From Mycolicibacterium pulveris (GTDB lineage Bacteria > Actinomycetota > Actinomycetes > Mycobacteriales > Mycobacteriaceae), in NCBI RefSeq assembly GCF_010725725.1, contig NZ_AP022599.1, positions 2,542,001 through 2,606,000 of the forward strand: DNA of 64,000 nt, written 5' to 3'. The position numbers were made by a program, and so were the translations under genes. The notes under the pieces were generated by a model. That model made no database searches and was not told where the DNA came from. It was given only the letters and a program-made list of their open reading frames with translations. Below are positions 26,697 through 37,486 of the stretch, one piece after another; position 1 is the stretch's first letter, and every line of letters begins with the position of its first letter.

Positions 26697-27146
26697 ATGA
26701 CACGGTCGACTGGCACGATCACCGCGGCGGGCGCAGCAGTGCTGCTGCTGGGGCTCGGGGCGTGCGCCGAACCGGCGCCGCCCACCGGCACGCCGCCTGC
26801 GACCAGTTCCGCCGACAGCCGGCCGCTGGGCGCGTCCACCAGCGGTCAGGCCCCCGCTCCGACGCTGACCGTCGACGATGTGCTCCGCGCGCTCAGCCGC
26901 GCCGGGTTGCCCGCTCCGCATCCGGTGGACACCACCGCGCAGGAGTGCGGCGCCGCGCAGTGTGAACAGTCCGTGGTCACCGACACGCTGCGGGTCAAGT
27001 CGTTCGCGTCCCCGGCGTTGGCGGCACAGTTCGCCGTGCCGCGCGGGCTCAAACACATTGGCCCGGTGACGGTTTCGTTCCCACCGCATATGCCGAAACC
27101 CGAGCAGCAGCGGTACTGGTCGGTGATTATCGCGCTGGTGCGCTGA
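26697..27146 (+). CDS. Putative lipoprotein, hypothetical
   Basis: The ATG at 26697 gives 149 residues with a signal sequence and a lipobox (LLGLGAC), so the mature protein should be lipidated and exported. A Pro/Thr/Ser-rich linker (about residues 25-60) leads to a small globular domain with two cysteines (QECGAAQCEQ) that could form a disulfide. The domain contains VKSFASPALAAQFA, a pattern I have seen in small mycobacterial envelope proteins without known function. An upstream in-frame start would add a tail lacking a signal and is rejected. It is divergent from the MarR gene. Confidence 0.7.
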   Translation: MTRSTGTITAAGAAVLLLGLGACAEPAPPTGTPPATSSADSRPLGASTSGQAPAPTLTVDDVLRALSRAGLPAPHPVDTTAQECGAAQCEQSVVTDTLRVKSFASPALAAQFAVPRGLKHIGPVTVSFPPHMPKPEQQRYWSVIIALVR

Positions 27147-27147
27147 G

Positions 27148-27717
27148 CTAGACGTCCTTGACCGGTTCGATGCCCAGGTCGCGATAGGTGACCAGCGCGA
27201 CGAACGGCACCCCGCGCTTGGCGAAGCGGGCCGAGGCGACGTCGCCGCGGTCCACCATCGGGATGACCCCGGTGACGACGGCCCCTGCGGCGGTCACCCG
27301 GTCGAACGCGATCTCGGTTGAGCCGCCGGTGCTGATCACGTCGTCGACCAGCAGCACCCGGGTGCCCGGCTGTAGCCGGGTCCCTTCGATCCACTGCTCC
27401 CGGCCCCGCTTCTTCTGTTCCTTGCGCACCGAGAACCACGCCTTGCCGGTCACCATCGCCACACCGTGTGCGAGCGGGTCGGCGCCCATCGTCAGCCCGC
27501 CCACCGCGTCGAACTCGATGCCGTGGCCGGCGGCCAGGTCGGCGACCGCGCGGCTGACGATCGTGAGCCGTTCGCCGGTGTCGATCGCGTACTTGCCGTC
27601 GATGTAATCGTGGCTGAGCTGGCCGCTGGCCAGTTTGAACGGCTCGGCGCGGTGCTCGTAGCCGCGGGTGCGGATGAGGTCGAAAGCCGCTTGCCAGGTG
27701 TCGGGGCGCCGGGACAT
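27148..27717 (-). CDS. Orotate phosphoribosyltransferase-like PRTase
   Basis: The 189-residue protein carries the PRPP-binding loop [14 protein letters not shown] (about residues 120-133) and an early [16 protein letters not shown] segment like that of PyrE. PyrE joins orotate and PRPP in pyrimidine synthesis. The protein lies outside a pyrimidine operon, so it may be the main PyrE, a paralogue, or a salvage enzyme. I leave the symbol open. The flexible-loop basic segment is present ([12 protein letters not shown]), so catalysis looks possible. It follows the HugZ-like gene on the same strand with a 14-base gap. Confidence 0.85.
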   Translation of the reverse strand: MSRRPDTWQAAFDLIRTRGYEHRAEPFKLASGQLSHDYIDGKYAIDTGERLTIVSRAVADLAAGHGIEFDAVGGLTMGADPLAHGVAMVTGKAWFSVRKEQKKRGREQWIEGTRLQPGTRVLLVDDVISTGGSTEIAFDRVTAAGAVVTGVIPMVDRGDVASARFAKRGVPFVALVTYRDLGIEPVKDV

Positions 27718-27731
27718 GGGGTGATGGTATT

Positions 27732-28532
27732 TCAGGGCTGCCGGGCCCGGCGGGCCAGCTCGACGGCGGCCGAACGCAATTCGTCGGCCGAATCGATGGG
27801 GGCGGCGTAGCCGACCCGGGTGTAGGCGACCCCCCGGTCGGTGGTGACGCGCAGGTCCAACCCGTAGCGGTCGGCGCCGGTGCAGGTCGCGGCGACGGTG
27901 TCGGGGTAGCCGCCCAGCACCTTGGCCATCGCGACCAGCGTGTCGGCGTGGTCGGCGTTGAGGTGAGCGACGGCGCCTGCGGCATGGGGTGCGACGGGAT
28001 CCGGTTCGGCCGCGGCGTAGGCCTCACCCGTCGCCGAGTCCATCCGCCCGTATCCGCCGACCCAGCGGACCCGGTTGACCCGCAGCACCCACAGCGTGAA
28101 GTCGCTGTAGTCGATGTAGTACTTGGCCGACGCGACGGCCGACAGGTGCGCCTGGCGGGCCGCGGCCAGTTCGTCGCCCGTGGGGATCTCGGCGACTCCC
28201 GCCAGGGTGACCCTGCCGCTGGCCAGCGGGTCGGGTTCGGCGTCGGGTGCGACGATCGCGATGCTGGCCCTCGGGTCGTGGCCCAGGTTGCGGCCGTGCT
28301 CGGCGAGGTTGGAGACACACAGCACCGGAGCGCCGCCGAGCAGCCCGTAGGTCACGAACGACGCCCACGGGTCGCCGTCGACTGTCAGGGTCGCCAGCGT
28401 GCCGACGTTGGTGGAGGCGGCGATCGTGCGGGCCTCCTCGGCCGCGGACGGGCGAGCGGCGTTCACCACGTCTGTCAGCGGGGGAGGAACCGAGGGCGCG
28501 TCGCCCGGGTCGCCGTGATCACGGAGGGCCAC
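27732..28532 (-). CDS. HugZ-like split-barrel protein with DUF2470 domain
   Basis: The 266-residue protein combines a pyridoxamine-phosphate-oxidase-like split barrel (about residues 20-170; [20 protein letters not shown]) with a C-terminal DUF2470-type domain (about 185-260; [19 protein letters not shown]). This is the architecture of HugZ-type proteins, some of which degrade haem or bind haem and flavin. The HLNADHAD histidines fit that family. Whether it acts on haem here is not shown. It is divergent from treS with a 60-base gap that should contain both promoters. Confidence 0.82.
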   Translation of the reverse strand: MALRDHGDPGDAPSVPPPLTDVVNAARPSAAEEARTIAASTNVGTLATLTVDGDPWASFVTYGLLGGAPVLCVSNLAEHGRNLGHDPRASIAIVAPDAEPDPLASGRVTLAGVAEIPTGDELAAARQAHLSAVASAKYYIDYSDFTLWVLRVNRVRWVGGYGRMDSATGEAYAAAEPDPVAPHAAGAVAHLNADHADTLVAMAKVLGGYPDTVAATCTGADRYGLDLRVTTDRGVAYTRVGYAAPIDSADELRSAAVELARRARQP

Positions 28533-28592
28533 GTCGGCACCTTACCGCCCAACAGGTTCAATCCCGGCGGACTGGGTACGTTTGAACTCGGT

Positions 28593-30395
28593 ATGGATCA
28601 GCGCAGCGGTGTCAACGAACACGACCCGTCCGAAGGCAGCCATGTCGAGGAGGGTCCGGACGGCAGGACCGTCGAGCACCCCACCGCCGAGGACTTTGGC
28701 CACGCCCGGGTGCTGCCCGAGGACCGCACGTGGTTCAAGCGCGCGGTCTTCTACGAGGTGTTGGTGCGTGCCTTCTACGACTCCAACGCCGACGGCATCG
28801 GGGATCTTCGCGGGCTGACCGAACAGCTCGACTATGTGAAGTGGCTTGGCGTGGACTGCCTTTGGCTGCCGCCGTTCTACGACTCGCCGCTGCGCGACGG
28901 CGGCTACGACATCCGCGACTTCTACAAGGTGCTTCCCGAGTTCGGCACCGTCGACGACTTCGTCGACCTGCTGGACGCCGCGCACCGCCGCGGCATCCGG
29001 GTCATCACCGACCTCGTGATGAACCACACCTCGGACTCGCACGCGTGGTTTCAGGAATCGCGCAGGGATCCCGACGGCCCCTACGGCGACTACTACGTGT
29101 GGAGCGACACCAGCGAGAAGTACAAGGACGCCCGGATCATCTTCGTCGACACCGAGGAGTCCAACTGGACGTTCGACCCGGTGCGCAGGCAGTTCTACTG
29201 GCACCGGTTCTTCTCGCACCAGCCCGACCTGAACTACGACAACCCGGCCGTGCAGGAGGCGATGCTCGACGTCCTGCGGTTCTGGCTCGACCTCGGCATC
29301 GACGGTTTCCGGCTGGACGCGGTGCCTTATCTGTTCGAGCGCGAAAACACCAACTGCGAGAACCTCCCCGAGACGCACGCCTTCCTGAAGCGCTGCCGCA
29401 AGGTGATCGACGACGAGTATCCCGGCCGGGTGCTGCTGGCCGAGGCCAATCAATGGCCCGCCGACGTGGTCGAGTACTTCGGCGACCCCGCAACCGGCGG
29501 CGACGAGTGCCACATGGCGTTCCACTTCCCGCTGATGCCAAGGATTTTCATGGCGGTGCGGCGCGAATCACGCTTTCCGATCAGCGAGATCCTCGCGCAG
29601 ACACCCGACATCCCGGAGATGGCGCAGTGGGCCATCTTCCTGCGCAACCACGACGAGCTGACGCTGGAGATGGTCACCGACGAAGAACGCGACTACATGT
29701 ACACCGAGTACGCCAAGGATCCGCGGATGAAAGCCAACGTCGGCATCCGCCGGCGCCTGGCGCCGTTGCTGGAGAACGACCGCAACCAGATCGAGCTGTT
29801 CACCGCGCTGCTGTTGAGCCTGCCGGGCTCGCCGATGCTGTATTACGGCGACGAGATCGGCATGGGCGACATCATCTGGCTCGGCGACCGCGACGGGGTG
29901 CGCACCCCGATGCAGTGGACACCGGACCGCAACGCCGGTTTCTCCACCGCCACGCCGGGACGGCTGTATCTGCCGCCGAACCAGGACGCGATCTACGGAT
30001 ACCAGGCGGTCAACGTCGAAGCCCAGCGGGATGTCTCGAACTCGCTGCTGAACTGGACGCGCACCATGCTGGCCGTGCGTCGTCGCCACGAGGCGTTCGC
30101 CATCGGCACCTTCCACGAACTCGGCGGCTCGAACCCGTCGGTGCTGACCTATGTCCGGGAGATCAACCGCGATGACGGCACCGACACGGTGCTCTGCGTG
30201 AACAACCTGTCTCGGTTTCCGCAGCCCATCGAGCTGAATCTGCAGGCCTACAGTGGGTACACCCCCATCGAGATGACCGGATACGTCGAGTTCCCGTCGA
30301 TCGGTCAGCTGCCATATCTGCTGACCCTGCCCGGCCATGGGTTCTACTGGTTCTCGTTGCGTGCGCCCGAACCCGAACCGAAAGACCAGCCATGA
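28593..30395 (+). CDS. treS: Trehalose synthase (maltose alpha-D-glucosyltransferase)
   Basis: The ATG at 28593 gives 600 residues, as in M. tuberculosis TreS. It is a GH13 enzyme that interconverts trehalose and maltose without cofactors. The catalytic residues are all present: nucleophile Asp242 (GFRLDAV), acid/base Glu284 (LLAEAN) and transition-state Asp354 (FLRNHDEL). The N-terminal [20 protein letters not shown] and [13 protein letters not shown] segments are typical. The stop overlaps the mak start (ATGA). TreS and maltokinase form a complex in mycobacteria that channels trehalose to maltose 1-phosphate for alpha-glucan synthesis by GlgE. An upstream in-frame start would run through the HugZ-like gene and is rejected. 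Confidence 0.97.
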   Translation: MDQRSGVNEHDPSEGSHVEEGPDGRTVEHPTAEDFGHARVLPEDRTWFKRAVFYEVLVRAFYDSNADGIGDLRGLTEQLDYVKWLGVDCLWLPPFYDSPLRDGGYDIRDFYKVLPEFGTVDDFVDLLDAAHRRGIRVITDLVMNHTSDSHAWFQESRRDPDGPYGDYYVWSDTSEKYKDARIIFVDTEESNWTFDPVRRQFYWHRFFSHQPDLNYDNPAVQEAMLDVLRFWLDLGIDGFRLDAVPYLFERENTNCENLPETHAFLKRCRKVIDDEYPGRVLLAEANQWPADVVEYFGDPATGGDECHMAFHFPLMPRIFMAVRRESRFPISEILAQTPDIPEMAQWAIFLRNHDELTLEMVTDEERDYMYTEYAKDPRMKANVGIRRRLAPLLENDRNQIELFTALLLSLPGSPMLYYGDEIGMGDIIWLGDRDGVRTPMQWTPDRNAGFSTATPGRLYLPPNQDAIYGYQAVNVEAQRDVSNSLLNWTRTMLAVRRRHEAFAIGTFHELGGSNPSVLTYVREINRDDGTDTVLCVNNLSRFPQPIELNLQAYSGYTPIEMTGYVEFPSIGQLPYLLTLPGHGFYWFSLRAPEPEPKDQP

Positions 30396-31747
30396 CCCTG
30401 CCGTTCGACGAGTGGCTACCGCAGCAACGGTGGTACGCCGGACGCAACCGCGAGTTGGCGTCCGCCGAACCCGCCGTGGTGGTGGCACTGCCCAGCCGTG
30501 TCGAGTCGGGCTCCCAGCTGGACCTCGAGCTCATGCTGCTCGAGGTCGCCTACACCGACGGCCCGACCGAGCGATACCAGGTGCTGGTCCACTGGAACGC
30601 CAACCCGATCGAGGAGTACGCCGATCAGGCGCGGATCGGCCGCGACGGCGAACGCACCGCGTACGACGCGCTGTACGACCCGGTCGCCGCTCGGGCACTG
30701 CTGGCGCTCATCGACAGCTCGGCCACGGTGGGCGATGTGCGGTTCAGCAAGGAGCCCGGCGTCGAGCTGCCGCTGGCGGCGGCGCCGCGGCTGTCGAGCG
30801 CCGAACAGAGCAACACCAGCGTGGTGTTCGAAGAGCACGCCATCCTCAAGGTGTTTCGGCGCATCACCCCGGGCGTCAACCCCGACATCGAGCTGAACCG
30901 GGTGCTGGCCACCGCGGGCAACCCGCACGTGGCCCGGCTGCTCGGCGCGTACGAAACCCGCTGGGACGGCGAACCGTACGCGCTCGGCATGGTCGCCGAG
31001 TTCGCGGCCAACTCCGCCGAGGGCTGGGACATGGCGATGACCAGCACCCGCGACCTGTTCGCCGAAGGCGACCTGTACGCCGACGAGGTCGGCGGCGACT
31101 TCGCCGCCGAGTCCTACCGGCTCGGCGAGGCGGTGGCGTCGGTGCACGCGACGCTGGCCGCGGAACTGGGCACGTCGACCGTTCCCTTCCCGACGGACAC
31201 CATGGTCAAGCGGCTGCGCTCGGCGGCGGAGGCGGTTCCCGAGCTGCAGCAGTACGTGTCGTTGATCGAAGAGCGCTACCACAAGCTCACCGACGAACCC
31301 GTCACCGTGCAGCGCATCCACGGCGACCTGCATCTCGGTCAGGTGCTGCGCACCCCGGAACGCTGGTTGCTCATCGACTTCGAGGGGGAGCCCGGCCAGC
31401 CGCTCGAGGAGCGCCGCCGCGCCGACTCGCCGCTGCGTGACGTCGCCGGAATCCTGCGATCCTTCGAATACGCCGCCTACCACCGGCTGATGGATCAGAC
31501 GTCGAGCTCAGGCGCCGAGGACCGGGACCGCCAGCTGGCCGCCCGCGCGCGCGAGTGGGTGGACCGCAACGCCGCGTCGTTCTGCGCCGGGTACGCCGAG
31601 GTCGCCGGGGCGGATCCGCGCGAATCGGCGGCGCTGCTCGCCGCCTACGAGCTGGACAAGGCCGTCTACGAAGCCACCTACGAGGTGCGGCATCGCCCGA
31701 GCTGGCTTCCGATACCGCTCAAGTCGATCGCCCGGATCGTGGGTTAA
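30392..31747 (+). CDS. mak: Maltokinase (ATP:maltose 1-phosphotransferase)
   Basis: The 451-residue protein has a kinase fold related to aminoglycoside phosphotransferases. The catalytic loop is [12 protein letters not shown] (about residues 305-318) and the metal-binding [17 protein letters not shown] follows, both standard for Mak/Pep2. It phosphorylates maltose made by TreS; the product is the GlgE substrate. The N-terminal cap domain (about 1-110) starts with [16 protein letters not shown], the usual Mak opening. It is coupled to treS by a 4-base overlap. Its stop shares TTAA with the stop of the convergent glycoside hydrolase gene. Confidence 0.96.
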   Translation: MTLPFDEWLPQQRWYAGRNRELASAEPAVVVALPSRVESGSQLDLELMLLEVAYTDGPTERYQVLVHWNANPIEEYADQARIGRDGERTAYDALYDPVAARALLALIDSSATVGDVRFSKEPGVELPLAAAPRLSSAEQSNTSVVFEEHAILKVFRRITPGVNPDIELNRVLATAGNPHVARLLGAYETRWDGEPYALGMVAEFAANSAEGWDMAMTSTRDLFAEGDLYADEVGGDFAAESYRLGEAVASVHATLAAELGTSTVPFPTDTMVKRLRSAAEAVPELQQYVSLIEERYHKLTDEPVTVQRIHGDLHLGQVLRTPERWLLIDFEGEPGQPLEERRRADSPLRDVAGILRSFEYAAYHRLMDQTSSSGAEDRDRQLAARAREWVDRNAASFCAGYAEVAGADPRESAALLAAYELDKAVYEATYEVRHRPSWLPIPLKSIARIVG

Positions 31748-32817
31748 GCCAGGCTGCGCATCACGTCGGCGGCCGGCTTGGGCGTCCAGTCCGTGCGGTA
31801 GACGCCGTAGTTGTCCTGCGGGTTGGGGCTGCCGGTGGCGCGGTCCCTGGTGGTGTAGATGAACGCGGGCCCGGCGCCGTCGAGCGTGCGCCACGTGACG
31901 ATGAAGTCGCGGATACGCTCGGCCTGGGTGGCCTCGTCGACCTTCGACGTCGCCTCACCGAACTCCGTGGCCCAGATCTGCTTGCCCCCGTCACCGTTGG
32001 CGGCCATCTGCTGGCGCAGCGCGTTGTACAGGCCGCGCGGCGAGTTGGCCTGACCGGTCGAGAACCGGGACGCGGCGTTGTTGGTGAACAGGTACGGGTG
32101 AAACGCCAGCGCATCGAAGAAGCCCTTCGCCCCCGCGGCGTACATCCGCTCGACGTAGGTCACCGGGTTCATCGTGACCGAGAAGAAGTTGATGGTCGGG
32201 CTGAGCCCGCCCGCGACGACGGTGGCGTTGGGGTCGGCCGCCTTGATCGCCGGATAGGCGGCCTTGAGCAGGTCGGCGAACCGGTCGGGCTGCGGGCCCT
32301 GCGGACCCGCCCAGAACTGCACGGCGTTCTGCTCGTTCCACAGCTCGTACGCGGCGATCCGCCCGGCGAAGTGCGACGCCATCGCGCCCGCGAAGGCCCC
32401 GTACGCCTCGGCCGCCGCCGGCGGCGCGGCGATGGCGGGCCCGCCGCCGGTGGCCCAACCGGGCGTGGAGTTCAGCAGCGCGACGACGGCGATGCCCCGC
32501 GCGTTGGCGGCGTTGACGATGAGGTCGGCCTGGCCCCAGTTCCACTCGCCGGGGTTCGGCTCGATGCCCGCCCACGGCATCATGATGCGCGCGCTGCGCA
32601 CGCCGGTGTCGACCATCAGATCCAGCTGGCGGTTCACGTCGTCGGGCGACAGGAACCACAGCCACGAGTCAGCAAACCCCAGCGAGGATACGGCCGCCGT
32701 CTCGGTGACGGGAATGCTGCGGCTGTGGCCCGAGTCGGGACGGAGCATGTGGGTGAGGCTCGCGGACACCAGCACCACGGCCGCCAGCGCGACGACCGCC
32801 TTGAAGAGTTTGCGCAC
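31744..32817 (-). CDS. Exported cellulase-family glycoside hydrolase (GH39/GH5-like)
   Basis: I choose the GTG at 32817, which follows a strong GGAGATAGGGGA site; the frame continues far upstream but without family sequence. The 357-residue protein has a signal/anchor helix (about residues 4-24). Its TIM-barrel domain contains the acid/base Glu in [10 protein letters not shown] and the probable nucleophile Glu in [10 protein letters not shown]. This clan GH-A pattern is shared by GH5 and GH39 enzymes, which cut beta-glycosidic bonds. The position beside treS-mak does not itself link it to alpha-glucan. Substrate unknown; it probably works outside the cell or at the envelope. Confidence 0.85.
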   Translation of the reverse strand: MRKLFKAVVALAAVVLVSASLTHMLRPDSGHSRSIPVTETAAVSSLGFADSWLWFLSPDDVNRQLDLMVDTGVRSARIMMPWAGIEPNPGEWNWGQADLIVNAANARGIAVVALLNSTPGWATGGGPAIAAPPAAAEAYGAFAGAMASHFAGRIAAYELWNEQNAVQFWAGPQGPQPDRFADLLKAAYPAIKAADPNATVVAGGLSPTINFFSVTMNPVTYVERMYAAGAKGFFDALAFHPYLFTNNAASRFSTGQANSPRGLYNALRQQMAANGDGGKQIWATEFGEATSKVDEATQAERIRDFIVTWRTLDGAGPAFIYTTRDRATGSPNPQDNYGVYRTDWTPKPAADVMRSLA

Positions 32818-32963
32818 GATTCCCCTATCTCCGGCCCGGTCTTGGTGATGTATCGGGATTGCCCAGCAAAAAGTTAACCAAAACCCCGCCGCCGGGATTC
32901 GGGCGGACGACGATGCAGATGCGATTGACGGGCCCGCAGATTTCCGGGCGCGGAGGCAAACTC

Positions 32964-33524
32964 CTATCTGCGGAGCATGAGGTCGAGAACGCGCTCGCCC
33001 AGCGGCGCCGGCACGTCCCGCCTGGACCCCGACCCGTGCAGCAGGCCGACACCGGCGGCGAACAACACCGTCGAGCGCAGGTCGGCCTCGTCCGGTTCGA
33101 ACCCGTAGTCGATGAACGCCTGCCGCACCGCGCACCGCACGCGCCGGTCGCTGTGCTGAACGCTTGCCAGCACGGACTCGTCGGTCAACGCCCAGATCCG
33201 CATCGCGCGTTCGAGCGCCCAGTGCTCGGGCCGCATCAGCGTCCGCAACATCGTGGCCAGCCGCTTCCGTGGATCGGGTTCGGCGCTTTCCTCGAACCGG
33301 CGTCGTTGTTCGTCGTGCAGGTCCCCCCAGGCCTGCGCGAGCGAGGCCCGATACTCCCGCATATCGGTGAAATGCCAGTAGAAACTGCCCTTGGTGACCG
33401 AGAGCCGATCGCACAGCCGGCCGATGCGCAGCGCGGCCGGTCCCCCCTCCGCCAGAACCGCGAATCCGGCCTGAATCCAGTCGTCGGCCGTCACTCGCCG
33501 GCCAGCACCGGTCGGCGCCGTCAT
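32964..33524 (-). CDS. TetR-family transcriptional regulator
   Basis: The 186-residue protein has an N-terminal helix-turn-helix (about residues 12-58) with the TetR pattern IGRLCDRLSVTKGSFYWHFTD. The rest is an all-helical ligand and dimer domain (about 70-186). Its target is probably local. A palindrome lies 175 bases upstream (33699-33716), and the glycoside hydrolase gene follows on the same strand 146 bases downstream. Neither link is proven. Confidence 0.9.
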   Translation of the reverse strand: MTAPTGAGRRVTADDWIQAGFAVLAEGGPAALRIGRLCDRLSVTKGSFYWHFTDMREYRASLAQAWGDLHDEQRRRFEESAEPDPRKRLATMLRTLMRPEHWALERAMRIWALTDESVLASVQHSDRRVRCAVRQAFIDYGFEPDEADLRSTVLFAAGVGLLHGSGSRRDVPAPLGERVLDLMLRR

Positions 33525-33698
33525 GGGGGCAGCATACGCCGCTAATTGACACCAGCGATGATTTTGTTTTGAGGCAACCGCGGCCGCCTGGTAGGCGCCG
33601 CCGCCCGTCGGCTCCTACTCCGGCCCGCCCGACCGGAGGCACATGTGATCAAGGCCCGTGCCAGCGCGGCGGCCACGGTTGCTATGAGCGCGACCATA

Positions 33699-33716
33699 CC
33701 ATACAGGCTGGTATGG
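33699..33716. promoter_or_regulatory. Palindrome, candidate TetR operator
   Basis: CCATAC (33699-33704) and GTATGG (33711-33716) flank AGGCTG as a perfect dyad, next to an extra CATACC copy (33695-33700). On the minus strand the repeat reads TATGGTATGGT, which could double as a -10 element for the TetR gene at 33524. It sits in the 294-base gap 33525-33818, where I see no convincing gene. Confidence 0.4.
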
Positions 33717-33818
33717 AAAGTGAAAGTTCGATCCGGAAGTCCGCTGGCGCGCAACGTTTCTGACGCACGCTTCGGATACGGAGTTTAACCGTGGCGGCAG
33801 TGGGGCAACCGGAGGGGC

Positions 33819-34094
33819 GTGGAGCCCGAGAACCCCGAGAACATGGAATTCGACGCGTCACCCAACGACACCGGCGGGGTCGAGGACACTCTGCGCCCGA
33901 TGGAGGCGACGGATTCAGACGACGTCCGAAACGAGGACGGCGACGAGGTCGTCGATCCACCGGAGCAGTGGGCCGCCGCCGACCACATCGCTGCCGAGCC
34001 CGAAGGTGAGTCGCTCGACGAGAAGTTGGCCGCCGAGCGACCCGAGGACGGCAGCTCCGAGGACGACGGCTCGATCTTCCCCGTGGTCGAGTAA
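33819..34094 (+). CDS. Small acidic protein, DUF5709-like
   Basis: A GGAGGGG ribosome site precedes the GTG at 33819; an ATG eight codons later is an alternative. The 91-residue product is very acidic (Asp/Glu about a third of residues) with no hydrophobic segment. The segment EPEGESLDEKLAAERPE resembles the repeated pattern of DUF5709 proteins of mycobacteria. Probably cytoplasmic and largely disordered. Function unknown. It ends 8 bases before the convergent glgX stop. Confidence 0.6.
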   Translation: MEPENPENMEFDASPNDTGGVEDTLRPMEATDSDDVRNEDGDEVVDPPEQWAAADHIAAEPEGESLDEKLAAERPEDGSSEDDGSIFPVVE

Positions 34095-34102
34095 CGCCCG
34101 CG

Positions 34103-36229
<2,127 letters not shown>

Positions 36230-36339
36230 AATTGCACGCTCCAGTGATCAGTTGACGAGACGATACGGGGAATGCCCAATCGGGCCGCATCGCAATCGCG
36301 AAAGCTCGAACGTGCTCGACCGTGAGGAATGCTGAGACG

Positions 36340-37140
36340 ATGCGCACGTATCGGACGTTGCTGACCGCTGTGGACGGCGGCGTGGCGACCATCACCCTGA
36401 ACCGGCCGCGGCAGCGGAACGCGGTCGGCGACGGCATGCGGGAGGAACTCGCCGACGCGTATCGCAGCTGCGAGCGTGACGACCGGATCCGGGCGGTGGT
36501 GCTGACCGGCACCCCGCCGGCGTTCTGCGCGGGCGCGGACCTGTCGTCGGGCGAAGACACGTTCGCCCGGCCCGGCGAGGGCTTCAGCGCGGCGGGCATC
36601 GACGTGCCCGCATGGACGCTGAGCAAGCCGGTGATCGCCGCCGTGAACGGACACGCCATCGGGCTGGGGTTGACCCTGGCGTTGCAGTGCGACATCCGGT
36701 TCTTCGCCGCCGACGCCCGTTACGGGGTGGTTCAGGTGCGACGCGGCGTGGTCGGTGACGCCTACTCCCACTGGGTGCTGCCGCGGCTGGTCGGCATCGC
36801 CAACGCCGCCGAGATCCTGTTGACCGGAGCCACTTTCGACGGTCGACGCGCGGTCGAGCTGGGGCTGGGCAGCCGGGTCCTGGACGCCGACGACGTCCTC
36901 GCCGCCGCGCTCGAAATGGCGCACGACATCGCCGACAACACCGCACCGATGTCGGTGGCCGCCAGCAAGCGGCTGCTGTGGGACTCGTTCGATCTGGACC
37001 GCGCCGCCGTCGGTCGCCGCGAAACCGAGATCCACCTGCGGCTGATGGCGCACGACGACGCGCGTGAAGGGGTGCGCGCGCACCTGGCCGGGCGGCCGCC
37101 GCGGTGGACGGGAAGGCCGGTGGACCCCACCGTCGGATAG
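36340..37140 (+). CDS. Enoyl-CoA hydratase/isomerase family protein
   Basis: The ATG at 36340 gives 266 residues; a GTG six codons upstream is possible. It is a crotonase-fold protein with the CoA-binding and oxyanion regions GAD(L)SSG at about residue 65 and NGHAIGLGLTLALQCD at about 102-118. The glutamates used by true hydratases are not clear: the second usual Glu position falls in VQVRRGVVGD. It may therefore be a hydratase, isomerase or another crotonase. It is followed by the cobalamin riboswitch and is not part of the metE transcript. Paralogue number (echA) cannot be assigned. Confidence 0.88.
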   Translation: MRTYRTLLTAVDGGVATITLNRPRQRNAVGDGMREELADAYRSCERDDRIRAVVLTGTPPAFCAGADLSSGEDTFARPGEGFSAAGIDVPAWTLSKPVIAAVNGHAIGLGLTLALQCDIRFFAADARYGVVQVRRGVVGDAYSHWVLPRLVGIANAAEILLTGATFDGRRAVELGLGSRVLDADDVLAAALEMAHDIADNTAPMSVAASKRLLWDSFDLDRAAVGRRETEIHLRLMAHDDAREGVRAHLAGRPPRWTGRPVDPTVG

Positions 37141-37179
37141 GCTGGACCATGCAGCTGGTCTGCCGACGCCGAGGTTTGG

Positions 37180-37366
37180 CGGCGGCATCGAGCCACCCGC
37201 CTCGACGAGATGGGTGGCGAGAGGGAACCCGGTGGGAATCCGGGACTGTCCCGCAGCGGTGTACAGGAACGACCGCCGTCAACGGCACTGGCCCATCGGG
37301 CTGGGAAGCGACGGTCAGTAGGGGCACTTCGGTGCGCGCCTGTGAGTCCGAAGACCTGCCAGCTGT
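37180..37366 (+). ncRNA. Cobalamin (B12) riboswitch upstream of metE
   Basis: The conserved core is clear: GAGGGAACCCGGTG then GGAATCCGGGACTG and TCCCGCAGCGGTGTA (37221-37264), and the 3' B12 box GAGTCCGAAGACCTGCC (37344-37360). Order and spacing fit the Cbl family. With adenosylcobalamin bound it should shut down metE, the B12-independent methionine synthase, when B12 is available for MetH. Outer limits are estimates. Confidence 0.93.
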
Positions 37367-37387
37367 ACCGGACGCGCCGCGTCCGGT
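37367..37387 (+). promoter_or_regulatory. Perfect hairpin after the B12 box (expression platform)
   Basis: ACCGGACGCG and CGCGTCCGGT form a 10-base perfect stem around one central base, starting a few bases after the B12 box. There is no U-run after it, so it may act as a U-less or Rho-linked terminator, or compete with the aptamer for pairing, rather than as a classic terminator. About 100 bases then separate it from the metE start. Confidence 0.6.
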
Positions 37388-37486
37388 GGTTCATCGCCTC
37401 GCGGAATGGGCAGTGGCCGAAGCGGTGTAGCCGCGTTCGGTACGCGTCCCCCGGCGATGACCATCACGCCGTAAAGAGGACGAAGC

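Noticed and set aside
27948..28592. Long N-terminal extension of treS
   Set aside because: It would run antisense through the HugZ-like gene; the ATG at 28593 gives the normal TreS length and catalytic residue spacing.
33080..33105. GGTTCGAACCC-like sequence resembling a tRNA T-loop
   Set aside because: It lies inside the TetR coding sequence and no acceptor or anticodon stem can be drawn around it.
31744..33642. Long form of the glycoside hydrolase gene (632 codons)
   Set aside because: The extra 275 residues overlap the TetR gene, lack family sequence, and the GTG at 32817 has a strong ribosome site followed by a signal helix.
33645..33788. 47-codon plus-strand ORF with GGAGG five bases before a GTG
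   Set aside because: The ribosome site is attractive, but the codons (ATA, AGG, GTA, CGA, TCC) are unlike the window's genes and the frame runs through the palindrome at 33699-33716. More likely a regulatory gap.
37457..37474. Five-codon ORF (MTITP) just before metE
   Set aside because: It has no ribosome site of its own and is too short to judge; the AGAGGACGA site after it clearly serves metE.
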